From K189A clade bacterium (GTDB lineage: Bacteria > Pseudomonadota > Gammaproteobacteria > Pseudomonadales > Azotimanducaceae): DNA of 13,901 nucleotides. Numbering within the stretch: position 1 is the stretch's first letter; the number at the start of each line of letters is the position of its first letter. The notes below the pieces were generated by a model. The model was not told where the DNA came from. It was given only the letters and a program-made list of their open reading frames with translations, and made no database searches. The position numbers and the translations under genes were made by a program. Location of the stretch: NCBI GenBank assembly GCA_007571095.1, contig RKSB01000162.1, positions 1 to 13,901 of the forward strand. Reading direction: 5' to 3'. Positions 1 through 6,584 of this stretch are shown here, piece by piece.

Positions 1-40
1 CCTGAACGTCTGTATTTCCGCCCTCTGCCTGCCTTCGACT

Positions 41-443
41 GATGCTGACCCGAACCCGTCTTGCAACAAGCTTATTTAGTCTGCAGGACCTATGCTTCTG
101 GCCTACTGGCGTGTGCTGTCAGGTCTGTTGTTGCTGGCCTGAACCTGGCTCTCGGCTTTTGGTCAGCTTTTTTGGCCTGCATTCTCTGTATTCCTGCTTT
201 CTGGCTACTGGCGAACACTGTCAGGCCTGTTGTTGATGCTAATCCGAACTCGGCTCTCGCCTTACGGTCAGCTTCTTCGGCCTGAACGCTCTGCGTCTTT
301 GCTTGCCGCCGAACACTACCAGGCTTATCGCTGATGCTGGTCCAAGCTCGACTTCCGGTTTTCCGCCAGCTTCTTTGGTCTGCATTCTCTATATTCCTGT
401 CCCCTGGCTATCGGCGAGCACTGCCAGCCCTGCTGCTGCTTCT
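41..443 (+). repeat. Degenerate tandem array of the dsbD 5' end (~100-bp units)
   Basis: Four successive units begin near 41, 134, 234 and 331, and the intact gene sequence continues from about 440. The unit order is constant: a GATGCT-like start, a CCGAACTCGGCTCTCGCC-like stretch, GGTCAGCTTCTTTGGCCTGCATTCT, a GGCTACTGGCGAACACTG-like stretch, then CAGGCCTGTTGTT. The last unit is the beginning of dsbD itself, where it encodes the hydrophobic leader (residues about 11-38). Positions 1-40 look like the tail of one more unit. Unit lengths of about 93, 100, 97 and 109 bp are not all multiples of three, so the copies upstream do not form one long reading frame. They are best read as decayed partial duplications of the signal-peptide region and not as genes. 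Alignment was made by eye. Confidence 0.8.
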
Positions 444-2214
444 GATGACTTCCGCTCGTTCGGCTTTCGCCCTCGAGCAGCCGACCTTTCTACCGGCAAA
501 TCAGGCCTTTGTGCTGAGTGTCGACTATGAAGTTGGCGAGCCTCTCAGGCTGCAATGGACTATCGCCGATGGCTACTATCTCTATCGCCAGCAACTTGCT
601 CTTCTGAGTACAGTCGGCGAAAGCCCTGTTTCTGAGCCACTGAACCTTCCTGTCGGGATCACTCGGGAGGACGAGTGGTTTGGCGTGGTCGAGGTCTATT
701 ACAACTGGCTGGAGTTGTCGGTACCGGTGAATGACCATTCCGGTCTGCAGAACTGGACACTGCGTCATCAGGGGTGTGCCGATGCCGGTCTCTGTTATCC
801 GCCTCAGTACTATCGAATCAGCTTCAACCCGAGCCTGTCCGGTGCCCTTGCCACAGAGATTGAGCCGCCCGCCGGTTCTTTGTGGGCGGATGACAATCAG
901 CAGGGCGCGAATAACCCGGACGAACTGCCGACCGCCTCTCATCTGGCTGGCCTGTTGAGTCAGGGCTCGCTGTCTCTTGCGCTGGCGGTGCTTTTTCTGG
1001 CTGGTGTCGGACTGGCCTTCACGCCCTGCGTTCTGCCGATGGTGCCCATACTGTCTTCCATTATCGTCAGCGGTCACCGCCCATCCAGTCGAAGTGCCGT
1101 CACCCTGTCTTCGGCTTATGTACTGGGAATGGCCGCAACCTACACTGTCATCGGTGCGCTGACTGGCCTGTTTGGTGCTGCCGTGAATATTCAGGCCGGC
1201 CTGCAAAACCCCTGGCTTTTGTCGATGGTCTCTCTGGCCTTTGTGCTGCTGGCTCTGTCCAGTTTCGGGGTTTATTCCATTCAGCTGCCTGCCAGCCTGC
1301 AGAACTGGCTTTTTCGCCCGACGGCAAGCCCTGCCGGCCATTTCGGCAAGACCGCCCTGATGGGTGCGGGGTCAAGCCTGCTGGTATCGCCCTGTATTTC
1401 GGCTCCTCTGGCCGGCATATTGATCTATATCAGCACCTGGCAGGATGTTCGAACCGGTGCCCTCGCCCTGTTTGTGTTGGCTCTGGGTATGGGAACGCCG
1501 CTACTGCTGATGGGCCTCGGTGCAGGTCGGCTGCTGCCTCTGGCGGGTGCCTGGATGAACACGATTCGAACAGTCTGCAGCATTGGCCTGCTGGCTCTCG
1601 CCATCTGGCTGATGGAGCGGTTGTTGCCGCCTTCGGTCGGTCTGGTGTTATGGGCCTTGCTGGCGATAGGGGTTGCGATATGGCTGGCATACAGGGCACG
1701 CTCCCTGTCGAGCCGATTGGCTCTGGTTCGGGCTGTTTTGGCTGGCCTGCTGGTCGGCTATGGCCTGATCCTGATTGTCGGTGCCAGCAAGGGAGCCGAC
1801 AGTCTCTGGCAACCCTGGTCACCTTTTTTGGCGAGCACCTCGCCAACTCCCGAATTTCAGCCCGCTACTCAACAGGATATGAATACGCTGCTGGCCGGCC
1901 GCAATCCTGCTGAAGGGCCGACGATGCTGTATTTTTCGGCGGACTGGTGTGTTGTCTGCGTCGGCCTTGAACGCGGTACATTCCGTCATCCCGAAGTAGC
2001 GAGCGAACTGGCCAGCATGACATTGCTCAAGGCAGACCTGACGAAGAACACAGCCGAGCACAGACGTTGGCTGAAAGAGTTCGGGCTTTTCGGGCCGCCG
2101 GCGATCCTGCTCTTTCGGAGCGGCGGAGAAGAAGCGAAGGGCTACAGGCTACAGGGGGAGGTCGCAACAAAGGACCTGGTCATCCATCTGCGACGGTTTT
2201 TGGCACAGAACTGA
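334..2214 (+). CDS. dsbD: Thiol:disulfide interchange protein DsbD (inner-membrane reductant carrier)
   Basis: DsbD passes electrons from cytoplasmic thioredoxin across the inner membrane to periplasmic partners such as DsbC and cytochrome c maturation proteins. The 626-residue product shows all three parts. A signal peptide (leucine-rich core about 30-38, likely cleavage after the AFA at 45-47) leads into a periplasmic domain with the cysteine pair C148/C154 in GCADAGLCYPP. A polytopic membrane domain (about 210-485) has FTPCVLPMVP (C232) and LLVSPCISAP (C354). A C-terminal thioredoxin domain has DWCVVC (C539/C542) and the cis-proline region FGPPAILLF (588-589). Length is in the usual range for the family. 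The start is uncertain: the only in-frame ATGs are at 334 and 445, neither has a good ribosome binding site, and only the first gives a full signal peptide. The 5' end is fused to a tandem array of copies of itself. Confidence 0.93.
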   Translation: MLVQARLPVFRQLLWSAFSIFLSPGYRRALPALLLLLMTSARSAFALEQPTFLPANQAFVLSVDYEVGEPLRLQWTIADGYYLYRQQLALLSTVGESPVSEPLNLPVGITREDEWFGVVEVYYNWLELSVPVNDHSGLQNWTLRHQGCADAGLCYPPQYYRISFNPSLSGALATEIEPPAGSLWADDNQQGANNPDELPTASHLAGLLSQGSLSLALAVLFLAGVGLAFTPCVLPMVPILSSIIVSGHRPSSRSAVTLSSAYVLGMAATYTVIGALTGLFGAAVNIQAGLQNPWLLSMVSLAFVLLALSSFGVYSIQLPASLQNWLFRPTASPAGHFGKTALMGAGSSLLVSPCISAPLAGILIYISTWQDVRTGALALFVLALGMGTPLLLMGLGAGRLLPLAGAWMNTIRTVCSIGLLALAIWLMERLLPPSVGLVLWALLAIGVAIWLAYRARSLSSRLALVRAVLAGLLVGYGLILIVGASKGADSLWQPWSPFLASTSPTPEFQPATQQDMNTLLAGRNPAEGPTMLYFSADWCVVCVGLERGTFRHPEVASELASMTLLKADLTKNTAEHRRWLKEFGLFGPPAILLFRSGGEEAKGYRLQGEVATKDLVIHLRRFLAQN

Positions 2215-2239
2215 CCGCTGTTTTCGCAGGAGGCTTCGG

Positions 2240-2297
2240 GTCTGGTGTCTATTTGTAATAGTTGGCTGTAGTTGGGTCTCCAGACTTTTCGTTTTTA
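2240..2297. terminator. Possible terminator between convergent dsbD and the restriction gene
   Basis: In the 80-nt convergent gap, GTCTGG (2240-2245) and CCAGAC (2280-2285) are complementary and are followed on the plus strand by TTTTCGTTTTT. The loop is long (34 nt), so the case is weak. No other feature is seen in this gap. Confidence 0.25.
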
Positions 2298-2912
2298 CAG
2301 GTTTGCCCAATAGCCCTCCCATTCCTCCCACGGTGGCGGGTATTCCCTGTCTTTCGGAGTCCAATCCACAGAAACGTTCATCGTGTCTGAATGCGCTTTC
2401 AACAACTTAACCGTGCTCCCTTTAACCTCTATTCCCCTGTGATTGGTACCGGTTCTGACGGAGATGTAATCTTCATAGCCGATGTCATCAAATACTTCCT
2501 GCTGCACGGATAACGGGATATAGAAAACGCTTGGTTTGCATTCCATCCAGAAAATATTGATCAGAAAAATGTCATGTTCCGGTCTAAATCCTTTTTCTCT
2601 GCTAACGCTTTCCGTATCAACTGTCCACAGGACCTTGAAAGCTCCGTCCTTCGTTCGTGTCTTGATTGACAGTTCATGGCCGCAGAGTGTCAAGTCGTAA
2701 CCCCGTTCGTTGCCCCGTTCTGGTACATCTACCTGATCCTGGCCGAATTCCGATATGAAGTAACCGATGATCACATGTTCTCGTAATATGCCTACTGCCG
2801 GATTCCCCTTTGGCATCCTTTGCTCAACCATATGCATCGCTGTTGGCAACCCTTTCGCAAATCGTCTTTGCTTCTCGTGGTTGTGCAACAAATCAAGCAA
2901 ACAATGATTCAT
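2295..2912 (-). CDS. Probable type II restriction endonuclease partner of the adjacent methyltransferase
   Basis: The 205-residue protein was not matched with certainty to a named endonuclease family. The assignment rests on its position and on a plausible PD-(D/E)xK-like core. It starts inside the 3' end of the methyltransferase gene (20-nt overlap, same strand), the usual arrangement of a coupled type II pair. Residues 72-84 read YDLTLCGHELSIK, giving D73 and S82-I-K84 (or E80 as the alternative acidic residue), followed by an acidic residue in WTVDTE (99-101). A lysine in an SxK with a later glutamate is known from the Cfr10I/NgoMIV type of active site, so that reading is possible. A glutamate-bearing helix precedes it (REHVIIGYFISEFG, 44-57). 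The C-terminus is tryptophan- and proline-rich (PPPWEEWEGYW). There is no signal peptide or membrane segment. G+C is lower than in the housekeeping genes, suggesting transfer. Recognition sequence unknown. Confidence 0.7.
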   Translation of the reverse strand: MNHCLLDLLHNHEKQRRFAKGLPTAMHMVEQRMPKGNPAVGILREHVIIGYFISEFGQDQVDVPERGNERGYDLTLCGHELSIKTRTKDGAFKVLWTVDTESVSREKGFRPEHDIFLINIFWMECKPSVFYIPLSVQQEVFDDIGYEDYISVRTGTNHRGIEVKGSTVKLLKAHSDTMNVSVDWTPKDREYPPPWEEWEGYWANL

Positions 2913-3783
2913 TCTCGTAAGCCAGCCTGCGATTGCAAGTGTTTACATATTCGTTTGAGATTTCGTAGCCGACATATCTGCGCCGATTACGTTTAGCCGC
3001 AATCGCTGTTGAACCGGAACCTATAAACGGGTCGAGAACAATGTCGTTCGCAAAGGAGTAGAGTTGTATCAGTCTGCGGGGCAATTCGACTGGAAACGGT
3101 GCAGGATGCCCGGCTCTTTTCGCAGACTCAGCAGGAAAGGACCAAATGCTTTTAGTGCACTCCATAAATTCATCCCTGCTGATTGTCGACTCCCTGTCCT
3201 TTGATGTTCGACGATAATCGCCCTTTGAGAATATCAGTATGTATTCATGGACATCCCGTAAAGTCGGGTTAGACGCACTCTTCCAACTGCCCCAGGCGCA
3301 CGATGCACCGGCACTTGCCCCCTTGTTCCATATGATTTCACCGCGCATCAGGTAGCCCATTTTTACCATCTGGCTCGATATGAGGGCGTTAAGCGGTATA
3401 TACGGTTTCCGACCTACATTCGCTACATTGATGCAGGCTCTTCCTCCTGGCGCAAGAACTCGGTGCGTCTCTCTCCATACAGATTCCAGCAGGTCTGAAT
3501 ATTCGCATTCTGTAAGGTCATCGTCGTACTCCTTTCCGACATTGTATGGCGGCGAAGTGATCATCAAGTGAACCGAATTGTCCGGTAGCTCGTGCATATC
3601 TGTACTTGAATGGTTGTAGATGCGATTCACCACATCATCGCTACACTCTTTTTCTTCATGTTCCTGATTTGGTTTACTCGGCTTGTTCCGCCGTGTCTCG
3701 GAATACATTTTGCGTTCATAAAACTTGTCAGACTTGTGCCCAACCCGACTGCTGGTACCAAACTTCAGCATCTCCGTCCCCAT
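2893..3783 (-). CDS. DNA methyltransferase, beta-class, probably N4-cytosine; modification subunit of a type II R-M system
   Basis: The protein would methylate the recognition site and protect host DNA from the endonuclease encoded just downstream. In 296 residues, the catalytic motif TSPPYNVG lies near the N-terminus (76-83) and the AdoMet-binding motif DPFIGSGST near the C-terminus (251-259), with HPAPFPVELP (226-235) just before it and YVGYEIS (270-276) after it. That motif order defines the beta class. SPPY in place of DPPY is typical of N4-cytosine enzymes, although the base modified cannot be proved from sequence. The variable middle part (about 125-225) would hold the target recognition region. 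Two in-frame starts are 12 nt apart (M1 at 3783 and M5 at 3771); GAAGGAA lies directly before the first and GGGGACGGAG before the second, so the choice is open. The first ~55 residues are charged and not recognised. No controller (C) gene was found beside it. Confidence 0.9.
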   Translation of the reverse strand: MGTEMLKFGTSSRVGHKSDKFYERKMYSETRRNKPSKPNQEHEEKECSDDVVNRIYNHSSTDMHELPDNSVHLMITSPPYNVGKEYDDDLTECEYSDLLESVWRETHRVLAPGGRACINVANVGRKPYIPLNALISSQMVKMGYLMRGEIIWNKGASAGASCAWGSWKSASNPTLRDVHEYILIFSKGDYRRTSKDRESTISRDEFMECTKSIWSFPAESAKRAGHPAPFPVELPRRLIQLYSFANDIVLDPFIGSGSTAIAAKRNRRRYVGYEISNEYVNTCNRRLAYENESLFA

Positions 3784-3928
3784 TTCCTTCGCTATCTCCG
3801 AATATCAGTTAGTAGTTTTTTGCCGTCGATACTTGGCTGGCGCAACATAGATTCAGCTACTTGCCAGCCGGCAACCATCCCCATTGGGCGTTCGCGGCCA
3901 TTCGGCTTTCCGTAGCCCTGAAGTTATC

Positions 3929-3969
3929 AGTATACACATCAGAAGCTTTCCGCCGAAAAGTCTTCTGAT
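3929..3969 (-). promoter_or_regulatory. Candidate promoter with a strong dyad upstream of the methyltransferase gene
   Basis: On the minus strand a TATACT -10 hexamer (3929-3934) lies about 145 nt before the methyltransferase start. Just upstream is an imperfect palindrome: ATCAGAAGCTTT (3938-3949) and AAAG-T-CTTCTGAT (3957-3969) pair over 12 bp with one bulged base around a 7-nt loop. The dyad covers the place of the -35 element, and no good -35 hexamer is present. It could therefore be an operator, or a hairpin inherited from a lost gene. No T-run follows on either strand, so it is not a typical terminator. The rest of 3784-3985 also has GGCTGGC (3835-3841) and GCCAGCC (3863-3869) as a weaker inverted repeat, and no recognisable gene. 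Confidence 0.4.
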
Positions 3970-3985
3970 TTGCTGGTCTAAAGAG

Positions 3986-4126
3986 CAGGTTGAGGCGGCA
4001 CTGCCGAGCCGTATCAACGCCATTTGTGCCCGCTCCCGAACTCGCAAAAAAGTATATTTTCTGAAACTTTTCGGTGAGTGAATTGCCTTTGCCGTCGCCG
4101 AATTTTGCGGCCGTCAAATCCGTCAA
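3986..4126 (-). pseudogene. Truncated, diverged duplicate of the ilvE 3' end
   Basis: This stretch repeats the last ~135 nt of the intact ilvE gene lying about 210 bp away in the same orientation. The segment CTGAAACTTTTCGGTGAG is identical at 4061-4078 and 4272-4289. The implied protein DGKGNSLTEKFQKIYF matches DGKRGSLTEKFQKMYF near the IlvE C-terminus. The 50 nt around this core agree at roughly four of five positions, and agreement falls away towards both ends. The frame then runs on, without the ilvE stop, into unrelated sequence down to 3857. An 89-codon open frame exists but its only start is TTG (4124-4126), and it lacks the PLP-binding part of the enzyme. It is read as a non-functional remnant of a partial tandem duplication; a remnant of a second aminotransferase gene is the alternative. 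Confidence 0.75.
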
Positions 4127-4158
4127 TTCTTGAAGTAAACCGATACCTTCTTGCTCTA

Positions 4159-4180
4159 AAAAACTGATCCTTCAGTTTTT
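4159..4180 (-). terminator. Hairpin with T-run just after ilvE
   Basis: AAAAACTGA (4159-4167) and TCAGTTTTT (4172-4180) form a 9-bp stem with a 4-nt loop. On the minus strand the 3' arm runs into TTTTTT, and it begins 17 nt after the ilvE stop. The stem has only two G-C pairs, so it is a weak intrinsic terminator. It is placed between ilvE and its truncated duplicate. Confidence 0.5.
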
Positions 4181-4196
4181 CCGTCAAAAGTAATGC

Positions 4197-5129
4197 CTAG
4201 CCTTGCTTCACCGCTGCCTGCCAGTGTGCATTCTGTTCACGCTCACCCCGAACCTGCGAAAAATACATTTTCTGAAACTTTTCGGTGAGCGAGCCGCGCT
4301 TGCCATCGGCGATCATACGGCCGTCGACTTCTCGAATGGGCATCACTTCGGCGGCGGTGCCGGTAAAGAAGAGTTCATCGGCGATATAGAGTTCATCCCG
4401 AGTGATGCGCCTTTCAATCACAGGAATGCCGAGTTCTCGAGCAAAAACCAGCAGAGTATCACGCGTAATGCCCTGCAGACACGAGGTCAGTTCAGGCGTA
4501 TGCAGGCAGTCGCCTCTCAACATAAAGATGTTCTCGCCGCTGCCTTCTGCGACATAGCCTTCGTTGTCCAGCATCAGGGCTTCGTCACAACCACTGTCGA
4601 GGGCCTCTTTCAGTGCGAGCATCGAGTTGGCGTAGTTGCCGGTGGATTTGGCCTTGCACATGGTGATATTGACGTGATGCCGAGTGTAAGAGGATGTGCG
4701 TACCCGAATGCCCTTTTCCTTGAGTTCTGCATCCATGTAGTTGGGCCATTCCCAGGCTGCAACGCTCAGGTGTACCGACAGGTCGGTTGCCCTCAGCCCC
4801 ATGCTTTCTGACCCCAGAAAACAGATAGGCCTCAGATAGGCTTCCTCCAGTTCGTTTTGGCGAATCACCTGCTTCTGGGCCTCGTTGACCTCCTCTTTTG
4901 AGAAGGGGATGGCAATGCCCATGATCTGCGCGCTATCGAAAAGGCGACGGGTGTGATCTTCAAGCCGAAAGATGCAGGGCCCTGAGGGCGTGCTGTAGGC
5001 CCTCACGCCTTCGAATACGCCGAGGCCATAGTGCAGGGTATGAGTCAGCACATGGATTTTGGCTTCTCGCCAGGGAATCATCTGTCCGTCAAACCATATC
5101 CAGCCATCTCGGTTTGCAAGGGATGTCAT
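4197..5129 (-). CDS. ilvE: Branched-chain amino acid aminotransferase (class IV, PLP)
   Basis: The enzyme catalyses the last step of isoleucine, valine and leucine synthesis, transferring the amino group of glutamate to the 2-oxo acids in the cytoplasm. The 310-residue product has the usual length. It contains HYGLGVFEGVRAY (33-45), the PLP lysine K161 in CKAKSTGNYANS, the phosphate-binding region EGSGENIF (195-202) and the class IV signature FFTGTAAEVMPIREVDGR (254-271). The start MTSLANRDGWIWFDGQ fits family N-termini. The ribosome binding site is weak (GAGA about 10 nt before the ATG). Upstream, a TATAAT hexamer on the minus strand (5253-5258) implies a leader of about 115 nt. The gene is divergent from argA. 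The last ~135 nt are repeated as a remnant downstream. Confidence 0.95.
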   Translation of the reverse strand: MTSLANRDGWIWFDGQMIPWREAKIHVLTHTLHYGLGVFEGVRAYSTPSGPCIFRLEDHTRRLFDSAQIMGIAIPFSKEEVNEAQKQVIRQNELEEAYLRPICFLGSESMGLRATDLSVHLSVAAWEWPNYMDAELKEKGIRVRTSSYTRHHVNITMCKAKSTGNYANSMLALKEALDSGCDEALMLDNEGYVAEGSGENIFMLRGDCLHTPELTSCLQGITRDTLLVFARELGIPVIERRITRDELYIADELFFTGTAAEVMPIREVDGRMIADGKRGSLTEKFQKMYFSQVRGEREQNAHWQAAVKQG

Positions 5130-5197
5130 TTTTTACGGTCTCTTTTTTCTCAGGAAGGGCGGCTTGCGCGCTGTTCGATTTTTCTGAAAGCCACAGG

Positions 5198-5237
5198 CTC
5201 CGGCTCGCTGGTACGGCAGCCGACTCCGGCTCGTTGG
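5198..5237. repeat. Short direct repeat in the ilvE leader / argA upstream region
   Basis: CTCCGGCTCGCTGG (5198-5211) recurs with one change as CTCCGGCTCGTTGG (5224-5237), a period of 26 bp. On the ilvE strand the repeats lie inside the untranslated leader, next to GCCG-GAGT-CGGC, a small hairpin. They could be a two-site protein target or a chance tandem duplication. Confidence 0.5.
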
Positions 5238-5290
5238 CTCAGTAAAGGGTGGATTATACTATTCACCCACCATGAATATAGATTTTCAGC
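5231..5290. promoter_or_regulatory. Divergent promoter region of ilvE and argA with overlapping -10 elements
   Basis: The octamer ATTATACT (5253-5260) gives TATAAT on the minus strand (ilvE direction) and TATACT on the plus strand (argA direction). The plus promoter has TTGGCT (5234-5239) 15 nt upstream or TCGTTG (5231-5236) 18 nt upstream as -35; the minus promoter has no clear -35. GGGTG (5247-5251) and CACCC (5264-5268) form a dyad around the -10s. TGAATATAGATT (5273-5284) and ATTCA (5261-5265) recall halves of the ArgR box TGAAT-N4-ATTCA, but no complete box is present. Since the two hexamers overlap, the two transcripts should compete. Confidence 0.45.
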
Positions 5291-5291
5291 A

Positions 5292-6584
5292 GTGTCCGAC
5301 TTCGTCCGCTGGTTTCGACATTCCGCTTCCTACATCAATCGGCATCGAGAGGGCACTTTCGTTTGTCTGTTGCCGGGGCATGCGCTTTCGAGCTGTGATT
5401 CTCTGGTCGGCGACATGGCCCTGTTGCACAGTCTGGGCATTCGGCTGGTGCTGGTCACCTGCGGGCAGTCGGAGATTGCCGACGAACTGAAGCAGGCCGG
5501 CATTCGGGAGGAATACCACCGAGGCCGCATGATTGTCTCGGAGCCGATGCTTCCGCTGCTTCAGGCGGTTTGCGGGCGTCAACGAATACGGCTTGAGAGT
5601 CTGATGTCGATGGGTCTGCCGAATACGCCCATGCATCATTCGAACATTCGAATCGCCAGCGGCAACCATGTGATTGCCAAGCCTCTGGGCATTCTGGATG
5701 GCCGGGATTGCTTTCACACGGGAACAGTTCGGCGAGTACGTGTCGATTTTATTCGCCAGCAACTGGCGGCCGGCATTGTCGTGCATTTAAGCGGTCTCGG
5801 CTATTCTGTCACCGGCCAGGCATTCAGCCTGTGTGCCGAGGAACTGGCCGCCGAGGTCGCCATCGCCCTGAAAGCCGACAAACTCATTCTTCTGACGGAC
5901 GAACCTCTGCTGAATGAGGCGAGTGAGCCGATTTCGGAGTTGAGTGCCGATCAACTACCTGTGTACATCGCCGACTCCAGCGACCAAAGCGACGGCCAGC
6001 GAAGCCATCTGAAGGCACTTCTTCAGGCCGTCAATCATTCGGTGGCACGCGGTCATCTGCTTGACTACAGAATTGACGGCGTGCTGTTGCGCGAGCTGTT
6101 TTCTCATCAGGGTTGCGGGTTGCAGGTCAGCCTTCAGAAAAGCGGCCGTACTCGCGTGGCCACGCTGGCCGATATTGGCGGCATTCTGGAGTTGATCGAG
6201 CCGCTTGAAAAGCAGGGCGCGCTGATTAGCCGTAGCCGCCTGCAACTTGAGCAGGAAATTGACTGCTTTATGGTGGTTGAACTGGATGGCCTGATCATTG
6301 GCTGTGCCGCCCTGTATCCGATAACCGGCAGCAGTATGGCTGAGGTCGCCTGTCTGGCCACTTCTCCTGAGCAGGCGGGCGTGGGTGAGTCTCTGCTGGC
6401 TGCCCTCGAAAGCCGAGCGAGCAGCCTCGGAGTCAAGACGCTGTTTGTGCTGACCACGCAAGCCGACCACTGGTTTCTTGAGCAAGGCTTTGATTCAGGC
6501 GATCCATCGGATTTGCCCGAACAGCGCAGGGAGTCATACAATGCCCACCGTGGCTCAAAGGTACTGATCAGGCGGCTGGCGTGA
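5292..6584 (+). CDS. argA: N-acetylglutamate synthase (amino-acid N-acetyltransferase)
   Basis: ArgA acetylates glutamate with acetyl-CoA, the first committed step of arginine synthesis, and in the family it is feedback-inhibited by arginine. The open frame reaches back to 5031, but that part overlaps ilvE. The GTG at 5292 gives MSDFVRWFRHSASYINRHR, which matches the N-terminus of known ArgA proteins (FRHS-PYIN-HRG), and a length of 430 residues, close to the usual 430-445. Residues 1 to about 280 form the amino-acid-kinase-like domain (LLPGHAL, LLHSLGIRLVLV, the ending GHLLDYRIDGVLLRELF at 254-270). Residues about 288-430 form the GNAT domain with the acetyl-CoA loop QAGVG (361-365) and FLEQGF near the end. 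No strong ribosome binding site precedes the GTG. ilvD overlaps its stop by 4 nt. Confidence 0.94.
   Translation: MSDFVRWFRHSASYINRHREGTFVCLLPGHALSSCDSLVGDMALLHSLGIRLVLVTCGQSEIADELKQAGIREEYHRGRMIVSEPMLPLLQAVCGRQRIRLESLMSMGLPNTPMHHSNIRIASGNHVIAKPLGILDGRDCFHTGTVRRVRVDFIRQQLAAGIVVHLSGLGYSVTGQAFSLCAEELAAEVAIALKADKLILLTDEPLLNEASEPISELSADQLPVYIADSSDQSDGQRSHLKALLQAVNHSVARGHLLDYRIDGVLLRELFSHQGCGLQVSLQKSGRTRVATLADIGGILELIEPLEKQGALISRSRLQLEQEIDCFMVVELDGLIIGCAALYPITGSSMAEVACLATSPEQAGVGESLLAALESRASSLGVKTLFVLTTQADHWFLEQGFDSGDPSDLPEQRRESYNAHRGSKVLIRRLA

Noticed and set aside
42..285. Short open frames rich in Cys, Leu and Trp before dsbD
   Set aside because: They are readings of the degenerate tandem array in several frames; the units are not in phase and there is no ribosome binding site.
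490..1341. 283-codon open frame antisense to dsbD
   Set aside because: It runs opposite a well-conserved dsbD, has no recognisable domain and is rich in Gln, Arg and His, as expected of an antisense frame in GC-rich coding DNA.
3857..4126. 89-codon frame as a functional small gene before the methyltransferase (for example a controller protein)
   Set aside because: Its conserved part is the C-terminal tail of IlvE, it has only a TTG start, and no helix-turn-helix pattern was seen.
2215..4196. R-M pair as part of an insertion sequence or phage
   Set aside because: No transposase, integrase, terminal inverted repeats or attachment site could be found around it.
5031..5291. N-terminal extension of argA back to the first ATG
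   Set aside because: It would overlap ilvE by 99 nt and pass through the promoter region, and the family N-terminus begins at the GTG at 5292.
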